A stretch of 64,000 nt of DNA from Pseudomonas sp. PDM18 (GCF_014852585.1 NZ_JACVBX010000001.1:682001-746000), one strand, 5' to 3'. Counted from the first letter of the stretch, positions 20,323-29,249 are shown. Notes: generated from the letters alone by a model not told the origin. Made by a program: numbers and translations.

Positions 20323-20535
20323 CCGCTGTATCCCACCAACAGCGACCCGAGCCCTCTTCCATGCCATTCCTGCGCTGGCAGCTCCCAGGCCGCCAGCGGG
20401 CCGGCGAACCCTGGCGAGGGAGACGGATTACTTCGACGGGTCGAGGCCGGCGAAAGGGTGACTTGCCATCACTGCGAATACGACCGCACCGCGGTCGACA
20501 TCCGCTCGCGTCTGAAGTACCTGGGCAAACTCTAG
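20284..20535 (+). CDS. possible small zinc-ribbon ORF (doubtful)
   Basis: This 83-codon frame lies in the 411-base stretch between the bra operon and the DUF3509 gene. It has CHSC at residues 27-30 and CHHC at 61-64, 30 residues apart, followed by EYDRTAVDIRSRLKYLGKL; that is the spacing of a zinc ribbon. Against it: there is no ribosome site, and the first 15 codons read through one arm of a REP element (the FASK residues come from TTCGCGAGCAAG). It may be a gene whose 5' end was replaced by the repeat, or chance. Confidence 0.25.
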   Translation: MVLQGNPFASKFSPLYPTNSDPSPLPCHSCAGSSQAASGPANPGEGDGLLRRVEAGERVTCHHCEYDRTAVDIRSRLKYLGKL

Positions 20536-20550
20536 ACAGTGCCGCGGAAA

Positions 20551-20581
20551 CGAAAACGCCGCCCCAGGGGCGGCGTTTTCG
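20551..20581. terminator. palindromic terminator downstream of the DUF3509 gene
   Basis: A 31-base palindrome, CGAAAACGCCGCCCC with its exact complement around a single A. It works in both orientations and is 13 bases from the stop of the minus-strand DUF3509 gene. Confidence 0.85.
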
Positions 20582-20593
20582 TTGCCAGGCGGA

Positions 20594-20875
20594 TCAGGTC
20601 CCGTAACTCAGCACCTGCGCACGCTGGCGCAACTGGGACACCACATCGTCCTCCATGCGGCCCTCGGAGATCAGCAGGTCGCGGCGGATAGTCTGCACCG
20701 CCTCCTCGCTCTGCTCATGGTCGGCCAGGTGCTGGCCTTCGATGACACGCCGCAGAACCACGTCTCCATCATCGTTGGTGAGGGTCAGGATACGGCCGCC
20801 GTCGGGGCGTGCCGGGCCCAGCGAGGAAACGTAGGGAGCGAAGGTCTCGGTCAGCAGGGCGCTCAGCCGGTCCAT
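20594..20875 (-). CDS. DUF3509 family protein
   Basis: A 93-residue protein starting MDRLSALLTETFAPYVSSLG. The pattern DGGRILTLTNDDGDVVLRRV and the final QLRQRAQVLSYGT fit the DUF3509 family, found in pseudomonads and without known function. I used the ATG at 20875 because AGGAG lies eight bases upstream; the longer open frame upstream runs through the thrC terminator and is not coding. The protein is soluble with no cysteines or obvious active site. Confidence 0.85.
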   Translation of the reverse strand: MDRLSALLTETFAPYVSSLGPARPDGGRILTLTNDDGDVVLRRVIEGQHLADHEQSEEAVQTIRRDLLISEGRMEDDVVSQLRQRAQVLSYGT

Positions 20876-21000
20876 GTCGTATCTCCTTGTTGCGAAATGA
20901 AAAACACGCAGCAAAAGACCGCACGTTCGGCGATAAAGTTCGCCGGTTTCAGTACCGTTGGTCATGACGGCATGTGTCACGGCATCACGCACAGGCATGA

Positions 21001-21026
21001 AAAAGCCCGCCAGGTGGCGGGCTTTT
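21001..21026 (-). terminator. intrinsic terminator of thrC
   Basis: AAAAGCCCGCC and GGCGGGCTTTT form an 11-bp stem with a four-base loop. It lies 20 bases downstream of thrC and ends in a T run on the minus strand. Confidence 0.85.
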
Positions 21027-21045
21027 CCGAACGGCGATCCGCGGT

Positions 21046-22455
21046 TTAGAGCGGCTTGCCGCGGTTGCCGTGGGCGCTGACGAAGGCCTGGACCTTGGCC
21101 AGATCGTTCGCCAGCACGGTGCAACGCTCGTCACGCTCGAACAGGTCGGCCAGGTGCGCCGGCAGTGCCGGAACCGCCTCGATGCCGGCCTTCTCCACCG
21201 CTTCCGGGAACTTCACCGGGTGCGCGGTACCCAGGGTCACCATGGGCACAGACAGGCTGCGACGGCACTCGCGAGCGGCGCGGACGCCGATAGCGGTGTG
21301 CGGGTCCAGCAGCTCGCCGGACTCGGCGAACACCTGGGAGATGGTCTCGCAGGTTTCCTCGTCACTCACCGCCAGGGAATCGAACAGGCGGCGGGCTTCG
21401 GTCCAGCGGTCATCCTCGACGGCCAGCTTGCCGGTTGCCTTGAAGTTGTCCATCAGCTCGGCGACGGCCTTGCCGTTGCGGCCATGCAGGTCGAACAGCA
21501 GGCGCTCGAAGTTGGACGAGACCATGATGTCCATGGACGGCGACAGCGACGCGTGCAGGGTGTCCTTGTCGTAGCGGTTGCCGGACATGAAGCGGTGCAG
21601 GATGTCGTTACGGTTGGTCGCGACGATCAGTTGGCTGATCGGCAGACCCATGTTGCGCGCCAGGTAGCCGGCGAAGATGTCGCCGAAGTTGCCGGTGGGC
21701 ACCGAGAAGGCCACGGAACGGGCCGGTGCACCGAGCTGCAGGGCGGCGTGGAAGTAGTAGACGATCTGGGCCATGATCCGCGCCCAGTTGATCGAGTTCA
21801 CCGCCACCAGACGGGTGCCTTTCAGGAAGCCCTGGTCGGCGAAGCTGGCCTTGACCATCTCCTGGCAGTCGTCGAAGTTGCCTTCGATGGCAATGTTGTG
21901 AATGTTTTCGCCGAGGATGGTAGTCATCTGACGGCGCTGCACCTCGGACACACGGTTGTGCGGGTGCATGATGAAGATGTCGACATTCTCGCAGGCCTTG
22001 CAGCCTTCGATAGCGGCCGAGCCGGTGTCGCCGGAGGTGGCGCCCATGATTACCACGCGCTCGCCACGCTTGGTCAGCACGTGGTCGAGCAGGCGGCCGA
22101 GCAGTTGCAGGGCGAAGTCCTTGAAGGCCAGGGTCGGGCCGTGGAACAGCTCCAGCACCCACTCATTGCCATTGAGTTGGCGCAACGGCGCCACGGCGTT
22201 GTGGGCGAAGACGCCGTAGGTTTCTTCGAGAATCTTCTTGAAATCGGCGTCGGCGATGCTGCCGGCAACGAACGGGCGCATCACGCGGAAGGCCAGCTCG
22301 TGGTATGGCAGGCCGGCCCAGGAGGCGATTTCTTCGACGGTGAAGCGCGGCAGGTTTTCCGGCACGTAGAGACCGCCGTCGCTGGCAAGACCTGCCAGCA
22401 GCACGTCTTCGAAGTTCAGCGCGGGCGCCTGGCCGCGGGTACTGATGTAACGCAT
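21046..22455 (-). CDS. thrC: threonine synthase
   Basis: ThrC converts O-phosphohomoserine to threonine using pyridoxal phosphate, the last step of threonine synthesis. The 469-residue product belongs to the long proteobacterial type starting MRYISTRGQAPALNFEDVLL. The PLP-binding lysine is K112 in GPTLAFKDFALQLLG, and the phosphate-binding GATSGDTGSAA follows. It lies 51 bases downstream of hom on the same strand, and a terminator follows it, so hom-thrC is an operon that lacks thrB. In pseudomonads homoserine kinase is encoded elsewhere. Confidence 0.97.
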   Translation of the reverse strand: MRYISTRGQAPALNFEDVLLAGLASDGGLYVPENLPRFTVEEIASWAGLPYHELAFRVMRPFVAGSIADADFKKILEETYGVFAHNAVAPLRQLNGNEWVLELFHGPTLAFKDFALQLLGRLLDHVLTKRGERVVIMGATSGDTGSAAIEGCKACENVDIFIMHPHNRVSEVQRRQMTTILGENIHNIAIEGNFDDCQEMVKASFADQGFLKGTRLVAVNSINWARIMAQIVYYFHAALQLGAPARSVAFSVPTGNFGDIFAGYLARNMGLPISQLIVATNRNDILHRFMSGNRYDKDTLHASLSPSMDIMVSSNFERLLFDLHGRNGKAVAELMDNFKATGKLAVEDDRWTEARRLFDSLAVSDEETCETISQVFAESGELLDPHTAIGVRAARECRRSLSVPMVTLGTAHPVKFPEAVEKAGIEAVPALPAHLADLFERDERCTVLANDLAKVQAFVSAHGNRGKPL

Positions 22456-22506
22456 GGTGTGAAACCTTCGGGTTGGCAGCGGCGCGCAGGCGCCGCCGCG
22501 GTCGAT

Positions 22507-23811
22507 TCAGTTCAGTTGTTCGACGCGGATGCGTACGACATTGCCGACGACGTCATCCAGCGCTTCCAGCGCGGCGATGGCTTCGATGATGCGGGACTCG
22601 AGCACGCGGTGGGTAACCAGGATCATCGGCACCAGACCGTCATGCTCTTCGACTTCCATCTGCATGATCGATTCGATGTTGATGCCGCGCTCGGAGAGGA
22701 TGGTCGCCACCTGGGCCAGTACGCCCGGATGGTCCTTGGCCTGGATGCGCAGGTAGTAGGCGCTTTCGCAGGCGTCGATCGGCAGGATCGGGTGGTCGGA
22801 GAGCGAGTCCGGCTGGAAGGCCAGATGCGGTACGCGGTTCTCCGGGTCGGAGGTCGTGGCGCGAACCACGTCCACCAGGTCGGCGACCACCGAGGAAGCG
22901 GTGGGCTCCATGCCGGCGCCAGCGCCATAGAACAGCGTAGAGCCAGCGGCATCGCCGTTGACCATGACAGCGTTCATCACGCCATTCACGTTGGCGATCA
23001 GGCGGTCGGCCGGGATCAGGGTCGGGTGTACGCGCAGCTCGATACCTTTATCGGTACGGCGGGCCACGCCCAGATGCTTGATGCGGTAGCCCAGCGCCTC
23101 GGCGTAGTTCACATCGGCGGTGGTCAGCTGGGTGATGCCTTCGGTATAGGCCTTGTCGAATTGCAGCGGGATACCGAAGGCGATGGATGCGAGGATGGTC
23201 AGCTTGTGCGCGGCGTCGATGCCCTCGACGTCGAAGGTCGGATCGGCTTCGGCGTAGCCCAGCGCCTGGGCTTCCTTGAGCACGTCGGCGAAGGCGCGGC
23301 CCTTCTCACGCATCTCGGTGAGGATGAAGTTGCCGGTGCCGTTGATGATGCCGGCCAGCCAGTTGATACGGTTGGCGGCCAGGCCCTCGCGGATCGCCTT
23401 GATCACCGGGATGCCACCGGCCACGGCGGCTTCGAAGGCGACGATGACGCCCTTCTCGCGGGCCTTGGCGAAGATCTCGTTGCCGTGCACGGCGATCAGT
23501 GCCTTGTTGGCGGTGACCACGTGCTTGCCGTTCTCGATGGCCTTGAGCACCAGCTCATGGGCCAGGGTGTAGCCGCCGATCAGCTCGATGACCACGTCGA
23601 TTTCCGGGTTGTTCGCCACGTCGAAGATGTCGGCAGTAATGGGGGTACTGCCGGTTTCACACTTCGGATTGGGGCGACGGGCGGCAATCTGCGCAACCTC
23701 GATACCACGCCCGGCACGGCGGGCAATCTCCTCGGCGTTGCGTTTGAGTACATTGAAGGTACCGCCACCGACGGTCCCCAACCCACAGATTCCCACTTTC
23801 ACCGGTTTCAC
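22507..23811 (-). CDS. hom: homoserine dehydrogenase
   Basis: Hom reduces aspartate semialdehyde to homoserine with NAD(P)H. The Rossmann motif GLGTVGGGT is near residue 9, the homoserine-binding core includes INGTGNFILTEM, and a C-terminal ACT domain (YLRIQAKDHPGVLAQVATIL) is the usual site of threonine feedback control. I chose GTG at 23811: it gives 434 residues, the P. aeruginosa length, and has GGGGAG seven bases upstream. The ATG five codons earlier has no ribosome site. It is upstream of thrC in the same operon. Confidence 0.96.
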   Translation of the reverse strand: MKPVKVGICGLGTVGGGTFNVLKRNAEEIARRAGRGIEVAQIAARRPNPKCETGSTPITADIFDVANNPEIDVVIELIGGYTLAHELVLKAIENGKHVVTANKALIAVHGNEIFAKAREKGVIVAFEAAVAGGIPVIKAIREGLAANRINWLAGIINGTGNFILTEMREKGRAFADVLKEAQALGYAEADPTFDVEGIDAAHKLTILASIAFGIPLQFDKAYTEGITQLTTADVNYAEALGYRIKHLGVARRTDKGIELRVHPTLIPADRLIANVNGVMNAVMVNGDAAGSTLFYGAGAGMEPTASSVVADLVDVVRATTSDPENRVPHLAFQPDSLSDHPILPIDACESAYYLRIQAKDHPGVLAQVATILSERGINIESIMQMEVEEHDGLVPMILVTHRVLESRIIEAIAALEALDDVVGNVVRIRVEQLN

Positions 23812-23985
23812 GCTGAAACTCCCCATGATTACAGCATCGGGGCACCTGAGACGCCGATGCCCGCAACGAGGCGGGCATGGAAGCAGGCACCATGTCAGAA
23901 CAGGCGGACTGCCTGTTCCCTAGTCAAAAGGAACCGAACATTACGAAGCGGTTCCGCATTAGTCAATCAGTGCGCAAGCCGCGGC

Positions 23986-24714
23986 TTACTTGGCTTCCAG
24001 AGCCAGCTTGGCGATCTGGCCGGCCGGCTGGTAGCCCGGCAGCATGGTGCCGTCGGCGAGAATGATCGCCGGGGTGCCCTGCACGCCGACCATCTGACCC
24101 AGGGCAAACTGCGCGTCCACCGGGTTTTCGCACTTGGCGGCCTTCACTTCCTTCTCGTGGAACATATCGCTCATGGCCGTCTGGCGGTCCTTGGAGCACC
24201 ACACGGCCTGCAGCTGCGCATCACCCGGCGAGTTCGGGCCCTGGCGCGGGAAGGCCAGGTAGCGCACTTCGATGCCGCGCTTCTGCAGTTCCGGCACTTC
24301 GGCGTGCAGCTTCTGGCAGTACGGGCAGGTGGTGTCGGTGAAGACGGTGATGTGCGCCTTGGTCTCGCCCTTGGCCGGGAACACGACCATGTCCTTCGCC
24401 GCGATGGCGTTGATGGTCTTGGCCACGCCGGCGCTCTCGGCCTTCTCGGTCAGGTTGGTCGGCTTGCCGTCCTTCACCTGATAGATGTTGCCCTGCACGA
24501 CGAACTGGCCGTCGGCGCTGGCGTAGAGGATACGACCGCCCTTGAGCTGCACCTGATAGATGCCTTCCAGGGGACCCTTGGAGATGTTCTCGATGGGCAG
24601 GTCAGGCTGCAGGGACTGCAGGGTGGTGCGGATCGCCTGATCCGGTTCGGCGGCCAGTGCGAGGGTGCTGACGAGGCCAAGGGCCGCGGCAGTCAGAAGT
24701 CGGGACAAACGCAT
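23986..24714 (-). CDS. dsbC: thiol:disulfide isomerase DsbC
   Basis: DsbC is a periplasmic V-shaped dimer that repairs wrong disulfides. The 242-residue precursor has a signal peptide (residues 1-21, ending ALA-AEPDQ), a cystatin-like dimerisation domain (about 22-85), and a thioredoxin domain with the active site C130-P-Y-C133 in TDTTCPYCQKLH. A second cysteine pair (VWCSKD, KCENP) fits the structural disulfide of DsbC. It lies 174 bases upstream of hom on the same strand, with no terminator seen in between, in the PA3737 order. Confidence 0.95.
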   Translation of the reverse strand: MRLSRLLTAAALGLVSTLALAAEPDQAIRTTLQSLQPDLPIENISKGPLEGIYQVQLKGGRILYASADGQFVVQGNIYQVKDGKPTNLTEKAESAGVAKTINAIAAKDMVVFPAKGETKAHITVFTDTTCPYCQKLHAEVPELQKRGIEVRYLAFPRQGPNSPGDAQLQAVWCSKDRQTAMSDMFHEKEVKAAKCENPVDAQFALGQMVGVQGTPAIILADGTMLPGYQPAGQIAKLALEAK

Positions 24715-24951
24715 GGAAAGCTCCTGATGTCAGTCGGCGAAGACTACCACACCGGACCGGCAAGACCGAGCCAAAGGCTGTAGCCGGAAGCTTCGGCGGG
24801 AGTAGTGGTTAAAGCTCTCGGCGCAAAGATCGAACAAGGTGTAGACATCCCTGTCGAGACAACCTGCTCAAGTTCAACCCTGGCCCGGCCATCCATGGCC
24901 GGGCGTTCGCGGGGCAACGCATGCGTTGCTAGAGCCCCCGCTCACCCCCAC

Positions 24952-25848
24952 TCACCCCCGGGGGTGGTGCTGAGCATGCAGGTCCTGCAGGCGTGCACGG
25001 GCGATGTGCGTGTAGATCTGAGTGGTGGAGAGGTCGCTGTGGCCCAGCAGCATCTGCACCACGCGCAGGTCGGCGCCGTGGTTGAGCAGATGGGTGGCGA
25101 AGGCGTGGCGCACGGTGTGCGGCGACAGGCTCTTGCCGATGCCGGCGACCTTCGCGTGGAGCTTGATGCGGTGCCAGAAAGTCTGGCGGGTCATCTGCTC
25201 ACCACGCAAGCTGGGGAACAGCACATCGCTCGGCCGGCCGGCAAGCAGGTCGCCACGGGCCTCGCGCACGTAGCGCTCGATCCAGCGGATCGCCTCCTCG
25301 CCCAGCGGCACCAGGCGTTCTTTGCTGCCCTTGCCGAGCACCCGCACCACGCCCTGACGCAGATTCACCTGCTCCAGGGTCAGGCCGACCAGCTCGCTCA
25401 CGCGTAGGCCGCAGGCGTAAAGCACCTCAAGCATGGTGCGGTCGCGCAGGCCGAGCGGGTCATCGGTCTCCGGCGCCGCCAGCAGGGCTTCGACATCCGA
25501 CTCTGACAGCGACTTGGGCAGCGGCTTGCCCAGTTGCGGCAACTCCACCAGCAGGGTCGGGTCCTCGGTGATCAGGTTCTCGCGCAGGCAGTAACGGTAG
25601 AAGCCACGCAGACCGGACAGGAAACGGGCCGTGGAACGGGCCTTGTAGCCCTCGCCCAGGCGCCAGGCCAAGTGATCGAGGATCACATCGCGACCGGCCG
25701 ACTCCAGCGCAACGCTGCGCTCGTCGAGCCAGCCATTGAACAGCGCAAGGTCACTGCCATAGGCACTGCGGGTGTTGTCGGACAGGCCCTTTTCCAGCCA
25801 GAGGGCATCGAGGAAGCGGTCGATCAGAATATGGGGAACCGGGGTCAT
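24952..25848 (-). CDS. xerD: site-specific tyrosine recombinase XerD
   Basis: XerD acts with XerC at the dif site to resolve chromosome dimers at division. The 298-residue protein has the E. coli length and all catalytic residues: R149 (CGLRVSE), K173 (LGKGSK), H244 and R247 (HTVRHAF), H270 (LLGHSD) and Y279 (TQIYTH). An N-terminal core-binding domain covers about residues 5-95. It sits upstream of dsbC as in other pseudomonads and is divergent from the antiporter gene 90 bases away. Confidence 0.97.
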   Translation of the reverse strand: MTPVPHILIDRFLDALWLEKGLSDNTRSAYGSDLALFNGWLDERSVALESAGRDVILDHLAWRLGEGYKARSTARFLSGLRGFYRYCLRENLITEDPTLLVELPQLGKPLPKSLSESDVEALLAAPETDDPLGLRDRTMLEVLYACGLRVSELVGLTLEQVNLRQGVVRVLGKGSKERLVPLGEEAIRWIERYVREARGDLLAGRPSDVLFPSLRGEQMTRQTFWHRIKLHAKVAGIGKSLSPHTVRHAFATHLLNHGADLRVVQMLLGHSDLSTTQIYTHIARARLQDLHAQHHPRG

Positions 25849-25937
25849 TTCAGGCCAGAGCTAAGGAAATTACGGCGCGAGTAGTCTTTCATAGACTCCA
25901 TCACCCTCACCACTCTTGCGCAGGATGTCGCCGCTCC

Positions 25938-27782
25938 ATGGATGAACACAGCACCTACTACGCTCTCGCCGGTATTGGCGCCGCCTCCCTTGTCAGCCAA
26001 TGGCTGGCGTGGCGCCTGCGCTTGCCGGCGATCCTGTTCCTGCTGCTGAGCGGCATCCTCGTCGGCCCGGTGCTGCACCTGCTGACGCCGGAAGCGCTGT
26101 TCGGCCCACTGCTGTTCCCGCTGGTGTCGCTGGCGGTCGCCCTCGTGCTGTTCGAGGGCAGCCTGACCCTGCGCTTGGATGAGTGGAAGGAAATCGGTAC
26201 GGTGGTGCGGCGCATGGTCACCGTCGGTGCCCTGCTCACCTGGGGCGTGATCGCCCTGGCGACCCACTATCTGCTGGACTTCACCTGGGAGATGGCGCTG
26301 CTGTTCGGCACCCTCACCCTGGTCACCGGTCCGACGGTGATCGTGCCCATGCTGCGCGTGGTGCGCCCCAACGCCACCATCGCCAATATCCTGCGCTGGG
26401 AAGGCATCGTCATCGACCCCATCGGCGCGCTGCTCGCAGTGGTGGTCTACACCTTCATCGCCGCCAGTGACAGCGGCTCGGGCTGGACCGACAGCCTGCT
26501 GACCTTCTTCAGCGTAATCGGCACCGGCATCATCGCTGGCCTGCTGGGTGGCCAGGCACTGGGTGTAGCGCTGCGCCGCCACTGGCTGCCGGATTACCTA
26601 CACAACCTGGCGTCGCTGTCGGTGGTACTGGGCCTGTTCGTGCTCTCCAACTCGCTGATGTCCGAATCGGGATTGCTGGCGGTGACTGTAATGGGCCTGC
26701 GCCTGGCCAATATGAAAGGCGTCGACGTCCGGCAGATCCTGCACTTCAAGGAGAACCTCAGCGTTCTGCTGATTTCCGGCCTCTTCGTGCTGCTCGCCGC
26801 GCGGCTGGACCTCTCGGCGCTGTTGGGCCTCGGCCCGATTGCTCTGCTGGTGCTGGCGCTGATCCAGTTCGTCGCCCGGCCGCTGAACGTACTGGTGTCC
26901 ACTGCCGGCTCCTCGCTCAATTGGCGCGAGCGCGCGCTGCTGAGCTGGATAGCCCCTCGCGGCATCGTCGCGGCGGCCGTCTCGGCGATCTTCGCGATTC
27001 GCCTGCAGGAGGCCGGCCACGCCCAGGCCGGCGTTCTGGTACCGCTGACCTTCCTGGTGATCATCGGCACGGTGATCCTGCAAAGCGCCACCGCCCGCCC
27101 TCTGGCGCGCCTATTGAAGGTGGCCGAGCCAGTGCCCACCGGCTTCCTCATCATCGGCGCCAACCCGGTGGCGCGCGCCGTCGGCACCGGTCTGCAGAAT
27201 GCCGGAGTAAAGGTGCTGCTCACCGACTCCAGCTGGGAGAACACCCGCGCGGCACGCATGGAGCACCTGCCGACCTACTTCGGCAACCCCGCCTCGCAGC
27301 ACGCGGAAGCCCATCTCGACCTGATCGGTCTGGGCCATTTGTTGGCTCTATCGCCCAACGCCGAACTGAACGCCCTGATGTGCATGAGCTTCCGCCACGA
27401 GTTCAGTCCACGCCACCGCTTCATCCTGCCCTCCAGCCAGGACAGTCGTCGCAGCGAGAAGCACCGGGTCAGCGACCGCCACCGCGGTCATCCGCTGGGG
27501 CAGAGTCTCGTCACCTACCCGCAGATGGCCGGACTGATCGCTCGCGGCGCGGAAGTCCGCTCGACGCTGCTCAGCGACAGCTTCGGCTGGGACGAATACC
27601 AGGCGCAGCATGGACAGCGCGCCCTCCTGCTATTCGCCCGCGACCCGAGCGGCCGGCTGCACATTGCCTGCCCTGAGCAGCCGCTCTCCCCTGCCAGCGG
27701 CTGGACGGTGATTGCATTGATCGAGGAAGAGGCAGAAACCGTCGTGAGTAAGAACGACACCGTGCAGGCCCTGACAACCTGA
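25938..27782 (+). CDS. cation:proton antiporter with C-terminal TrkA-N-like domain
   Basis: A 614-residue CPA1-type antiporter. About twelve hydrophobic segments fill residues 5-395; the family landmarks are LFEGSLTLRLDEWK, GPTVIVPMLRVVRPN and the acidic centre WEGIVIDPIGALLA with D160. A cytoplasmic Rossmann domain follows (GFLIIGANPVARAVGTGLQN from residue 400), then a short TrkA-C-like region with a basic linker. It should exchange Na+ or K+ for H+ and may be gated by a nucleotide. Orthologous position PA3739. The ion is not determined by sequence. Confidence 0.88.
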   Translation: MDEHSTYYALAGIGAASLVSQWLAWRLRLPAILFLLLSGILVGPVLHLLTPEALFGPLLFPLVSLAVALVLFEGSLTLRLDEWKEIGTVVRRMVTVGALLTWGVIALATHYLLDFTWEMALLFGTLTLVTGPTVIVPMLRVVRPNATIANILRWEGIVIDPIGALLAVVVYTFIAASDSGSGWTDSLLTFFSVIGTGIIAGLLGGQALGVALRRHWLPDYLHNLASLSVVLGLFVLSNSLMSESGLLAVTVMGLRLANMKGVDVRQILHFKENLSVLLISGLFVLLAARLDLSALLGLGPIALLVLALIQFVARPLNVLVSTAGSSLNWRERALLSWIAPRGIVAAAVSAIFAIRLQEAGHAQAGVLVPLTFLVIIGTVILQSATARPLARLLKVAEPVPTGFLIIGANPVARAVGTGLQNAGVKVLLTDSSWENTRAARMEHLPTYFGNPASQHAEAHLDLIGLGHLLALSPNAELNALMCMSFRHEFSPRHRFILPSSQDSRRSEKHRVSDRHRGHPLGQSLVTYPQMAGLIARGAEVRSTLLSDSFGWDEYQAQHGQRALLLFARDPSGRLHIACPEQPLSPASGWTVIALIEEEAETVVSKNDTVQALTT

Positions 27783-27879
27783 CGGCCGGCCATGTCAGCC
27801 TATCTTTAGGCTGGTGACAGAATGTGGCCAAAAGACAATGATTGCACCACGCCATCATAGCGCCCACGAAGCCCAAGCC

Positions 27880-28557
27880 ATGCCTAGTCAACAGAACTCC
27901 CGCCTCGGCCAAATCCTTGTCACCAAGGGTCTGATCACCACCCATCAGTTGGATAAGGCCATCCAGCTCCAGCTCACCAACGGCCTGCGCCTGGGCGAAA
28001 CCCTGATCCAGCAGGGCTGGATCAGCGAGCGCCAGCTCAGCCGCGCGCTGAAGAAGCAGAATAACCTGCGCCTGGCGGCGACGCTGGTCGCGGCCCTGCT
28101 CAGCCCGTTCCAACTGGCCAGCGCCGATGTGCAACGCCAGGCACCAACGAGCATCACCCGCCACGAAGCGCCCAAGGGCCTCAAGCCCCTGAGCGACCGC
28201 GAGATGAGCGACGTCAGCGCCCAGGGTTTTGACGACACCCTGCAGAGCCTGCTGGTCAGCGCGGAGAGCGGTGACGGCGTAGGTGCTATCAAGCAGCTGT
28301 CACGCCTGGTGATGCCGGTGGTCGACAGTCTCGACGCCGAGACCTCGCTGCACGACGTGCAGTACGACACCGCGCACGCCTCCTCGTCCCTGAACCCGGA
28401 CGGCTCGATCAACGTGCGCCTGCCCAGCTCTATCGGCGAGGTACGCTTCGACAACATTCGCGTCGCCGGCGCGCCCAAGACCCAAAGCATGGGCAGCCTG
28501 AGCCTGCAGAACATCGACCTGTCCCAGGCTTCGCTGAAGATCAGTCTGCGTCACTGA
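27880..28557 (+). CDS. stand-alone MshEN (c-di-GMP-binding) repeat joined to a membrane or signal segment and an exported domain
   Basis: A 225-residue protein without known function (PA3740 position). Residues 8-31 and 37-60 are two copies of the 24-residue MshEN motif (RLGxxLxxxG...Q), separated by five residues (LTNGL); this exact 24-5-24 layout defines the c-di-GMP-binding domain of MshE-type pilus and secretion ATPases. Here no ATPase follows. Instead a hydrophobic stretch (65-82, ending ASA-D) precedes a 140-residue region with PLSDREMSDVSAQGF and a beta-rich tail. The start is uncertain: ATGs at 27838 and 27880 both lack a good ribosome site; I used 27880. Confidence 0.72.
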   Translation: MPSQQNSRLGQILVTKGLITTHQLDKAIQLQLTNGLRLGETLIQQGWISERQLSRALKKQNNLRLAATLVAALLSPFQLASADVQRQAPTSITRHEAPKGLKPLSDREMSDVSAQGFDDTLQSLLVSAESGDGVGAIKQLSRLVMPVVDSLDAETSLHDVQYDTAHASSSLNPDGSINVRLPSSIGEVRFDNIRVAGAPKTQSMGSLSLQNIDLSQASLKISLRH

Positions 28558-28576
28558 AACGGTTGGCGGACTTTCA

Positions 28577-28650
28577 GTAGGAGCGAGCTTGCTCGCGAAC
28601 CCAGTTTGCCGGCCACATCAATACCAGGCGGTTCGCGAGCAAGCTCCTAC
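28577..28650. repeat. REP-type inverted pair
   Basis: GTAGGAGCGAGCTTGCTCGC begins at 28577 and its inverted partner GGTTCGCGAGCAAGCTCCTA ends near 28650. The two arms match over more than 20 bases, the best-preserved pair in the window. It lies just after the MshEN-repeat gene. Confidence 0.88.
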
Positions 28651-28664
28651 AAGTACGGATCCGC

Positions 28665-28690
28665 GAAGGCGCCCTCGGGCGCCTTCTTTC
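28665..28690. terminator. bidirectional terminator
   Basis: GAAGGCGCCC and GGGCGCCTTC form a 10-bp stem followed by TTTCGTTT on the plus strand. It separates the convergent MshEN-repeat and thioesterase genes. Confidence 0.75.
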
Positions 28691-28693
28691 GTT

Positions 28694-29107
28694 TCAGACC
28701 TCGAAGCCGGGCAGGACCGGCACCGGGCGCTTCTCGTCGTCGATGGCGACGAAGCTGAACAGCCCGTGGATGGCTTTCTCGCGGCCATCGGCGGACATGC
28801 TCTCGACGAACACCTCCACCTCGACCTTGAGGCTGGTGTTGCCGACCTTCACTACCCGGCCGATCAGCTCGACGATGGAGCCGGCGGGGATCGGGTGCTT
28901 GAAGTCGATACGGTCGGTGGAAACGGTCACTAGCGGCAATCGGCAGAAACGCGTCGCGGCGATGAACGAGACTTCGTCCATCCAGGCCAGCGCGGTGCCG
29001 CCGAACAAGGTGTTGTGGTGGTTGGTGGTGGGCGGGAAGATCGCCTTGGTCACGCGGGTTTCGGAAAGCTCCGTACGACGGAGGATTTCCTGTTCTCTGG
29101 GGCTCAT
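28694..29107 (-). CDS. acyl-CoA thioesterase, hotdog fold (YciA type)
   Basis: A 137-residue single hotdog-fold thioesterase expected to hydrolyse acyl-CoA esters in the cytoplasm. The family signature is clear: FPPTTNHHNTLFGGTALAWM followed by DEVSFIAATRF, with the catalytic D in WMDE, and later RIDFKHPIPAGSIVEL. I started it at the ATG at 29107, which has AGGT upstream; the 32-codon extension is unlike the family. Neighbours do not point to a specific acyl chain. Position PA3741. Confidence 0.9.
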   Translation of the reverse strand: MSPREQEILRRTELSETRVTKAIFPPTTNHHNTLFGGTALAWMDEVSFIAATRFCRLPLVTVSTDRIDFKHPIPAGSIVELIGRVVKVGNTSLKVEVEVFVESMSADGREKAIHGLFSFVAIDDEKRPVPVLPGFEV

Positions 29108-29204
29108 GCCACTGCTACCTGATGCAATGAGGGTGGCTGCCGGTGCTGCGGATGTTGTGCTTCTAATGCGCTGCCGGGGGGCAAATGAAAAAATCTCAGG
29201 CAAG

Positions 29205-29229
29205 AAAAAAGCAGCCCGTGGGCTGCTTT
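29205..29229 (-). terminator. terminator of the rpsP-rimM-trmD-rplS operon
   Basis: On the minus strand AAAGCAGCCC and GGGCTGCTTT pair around two bases and continue into a run of T (TTTTTTC). It is 21 bases downstream of rplS. Confidence 0.85.
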
Positions 29230-29249
29230 CTTCGGGAACAACCGGCGAC

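Noticed and set aside
21070..24783. 1237-codon plus-strand frame opposite thrC, hom and dsbC
   Set aside because: It runs across three well-identified genes and their gaps, with antisense composition (VQRDG, HQVGDH) and no recognised domain.
24889..24911. GCCCGGCCATCCATGGCCGGGC between dsbC and xerD as a terminator
   Set aside because: The stem is good, but neither strand has a T tract; it may only be a palindrome.
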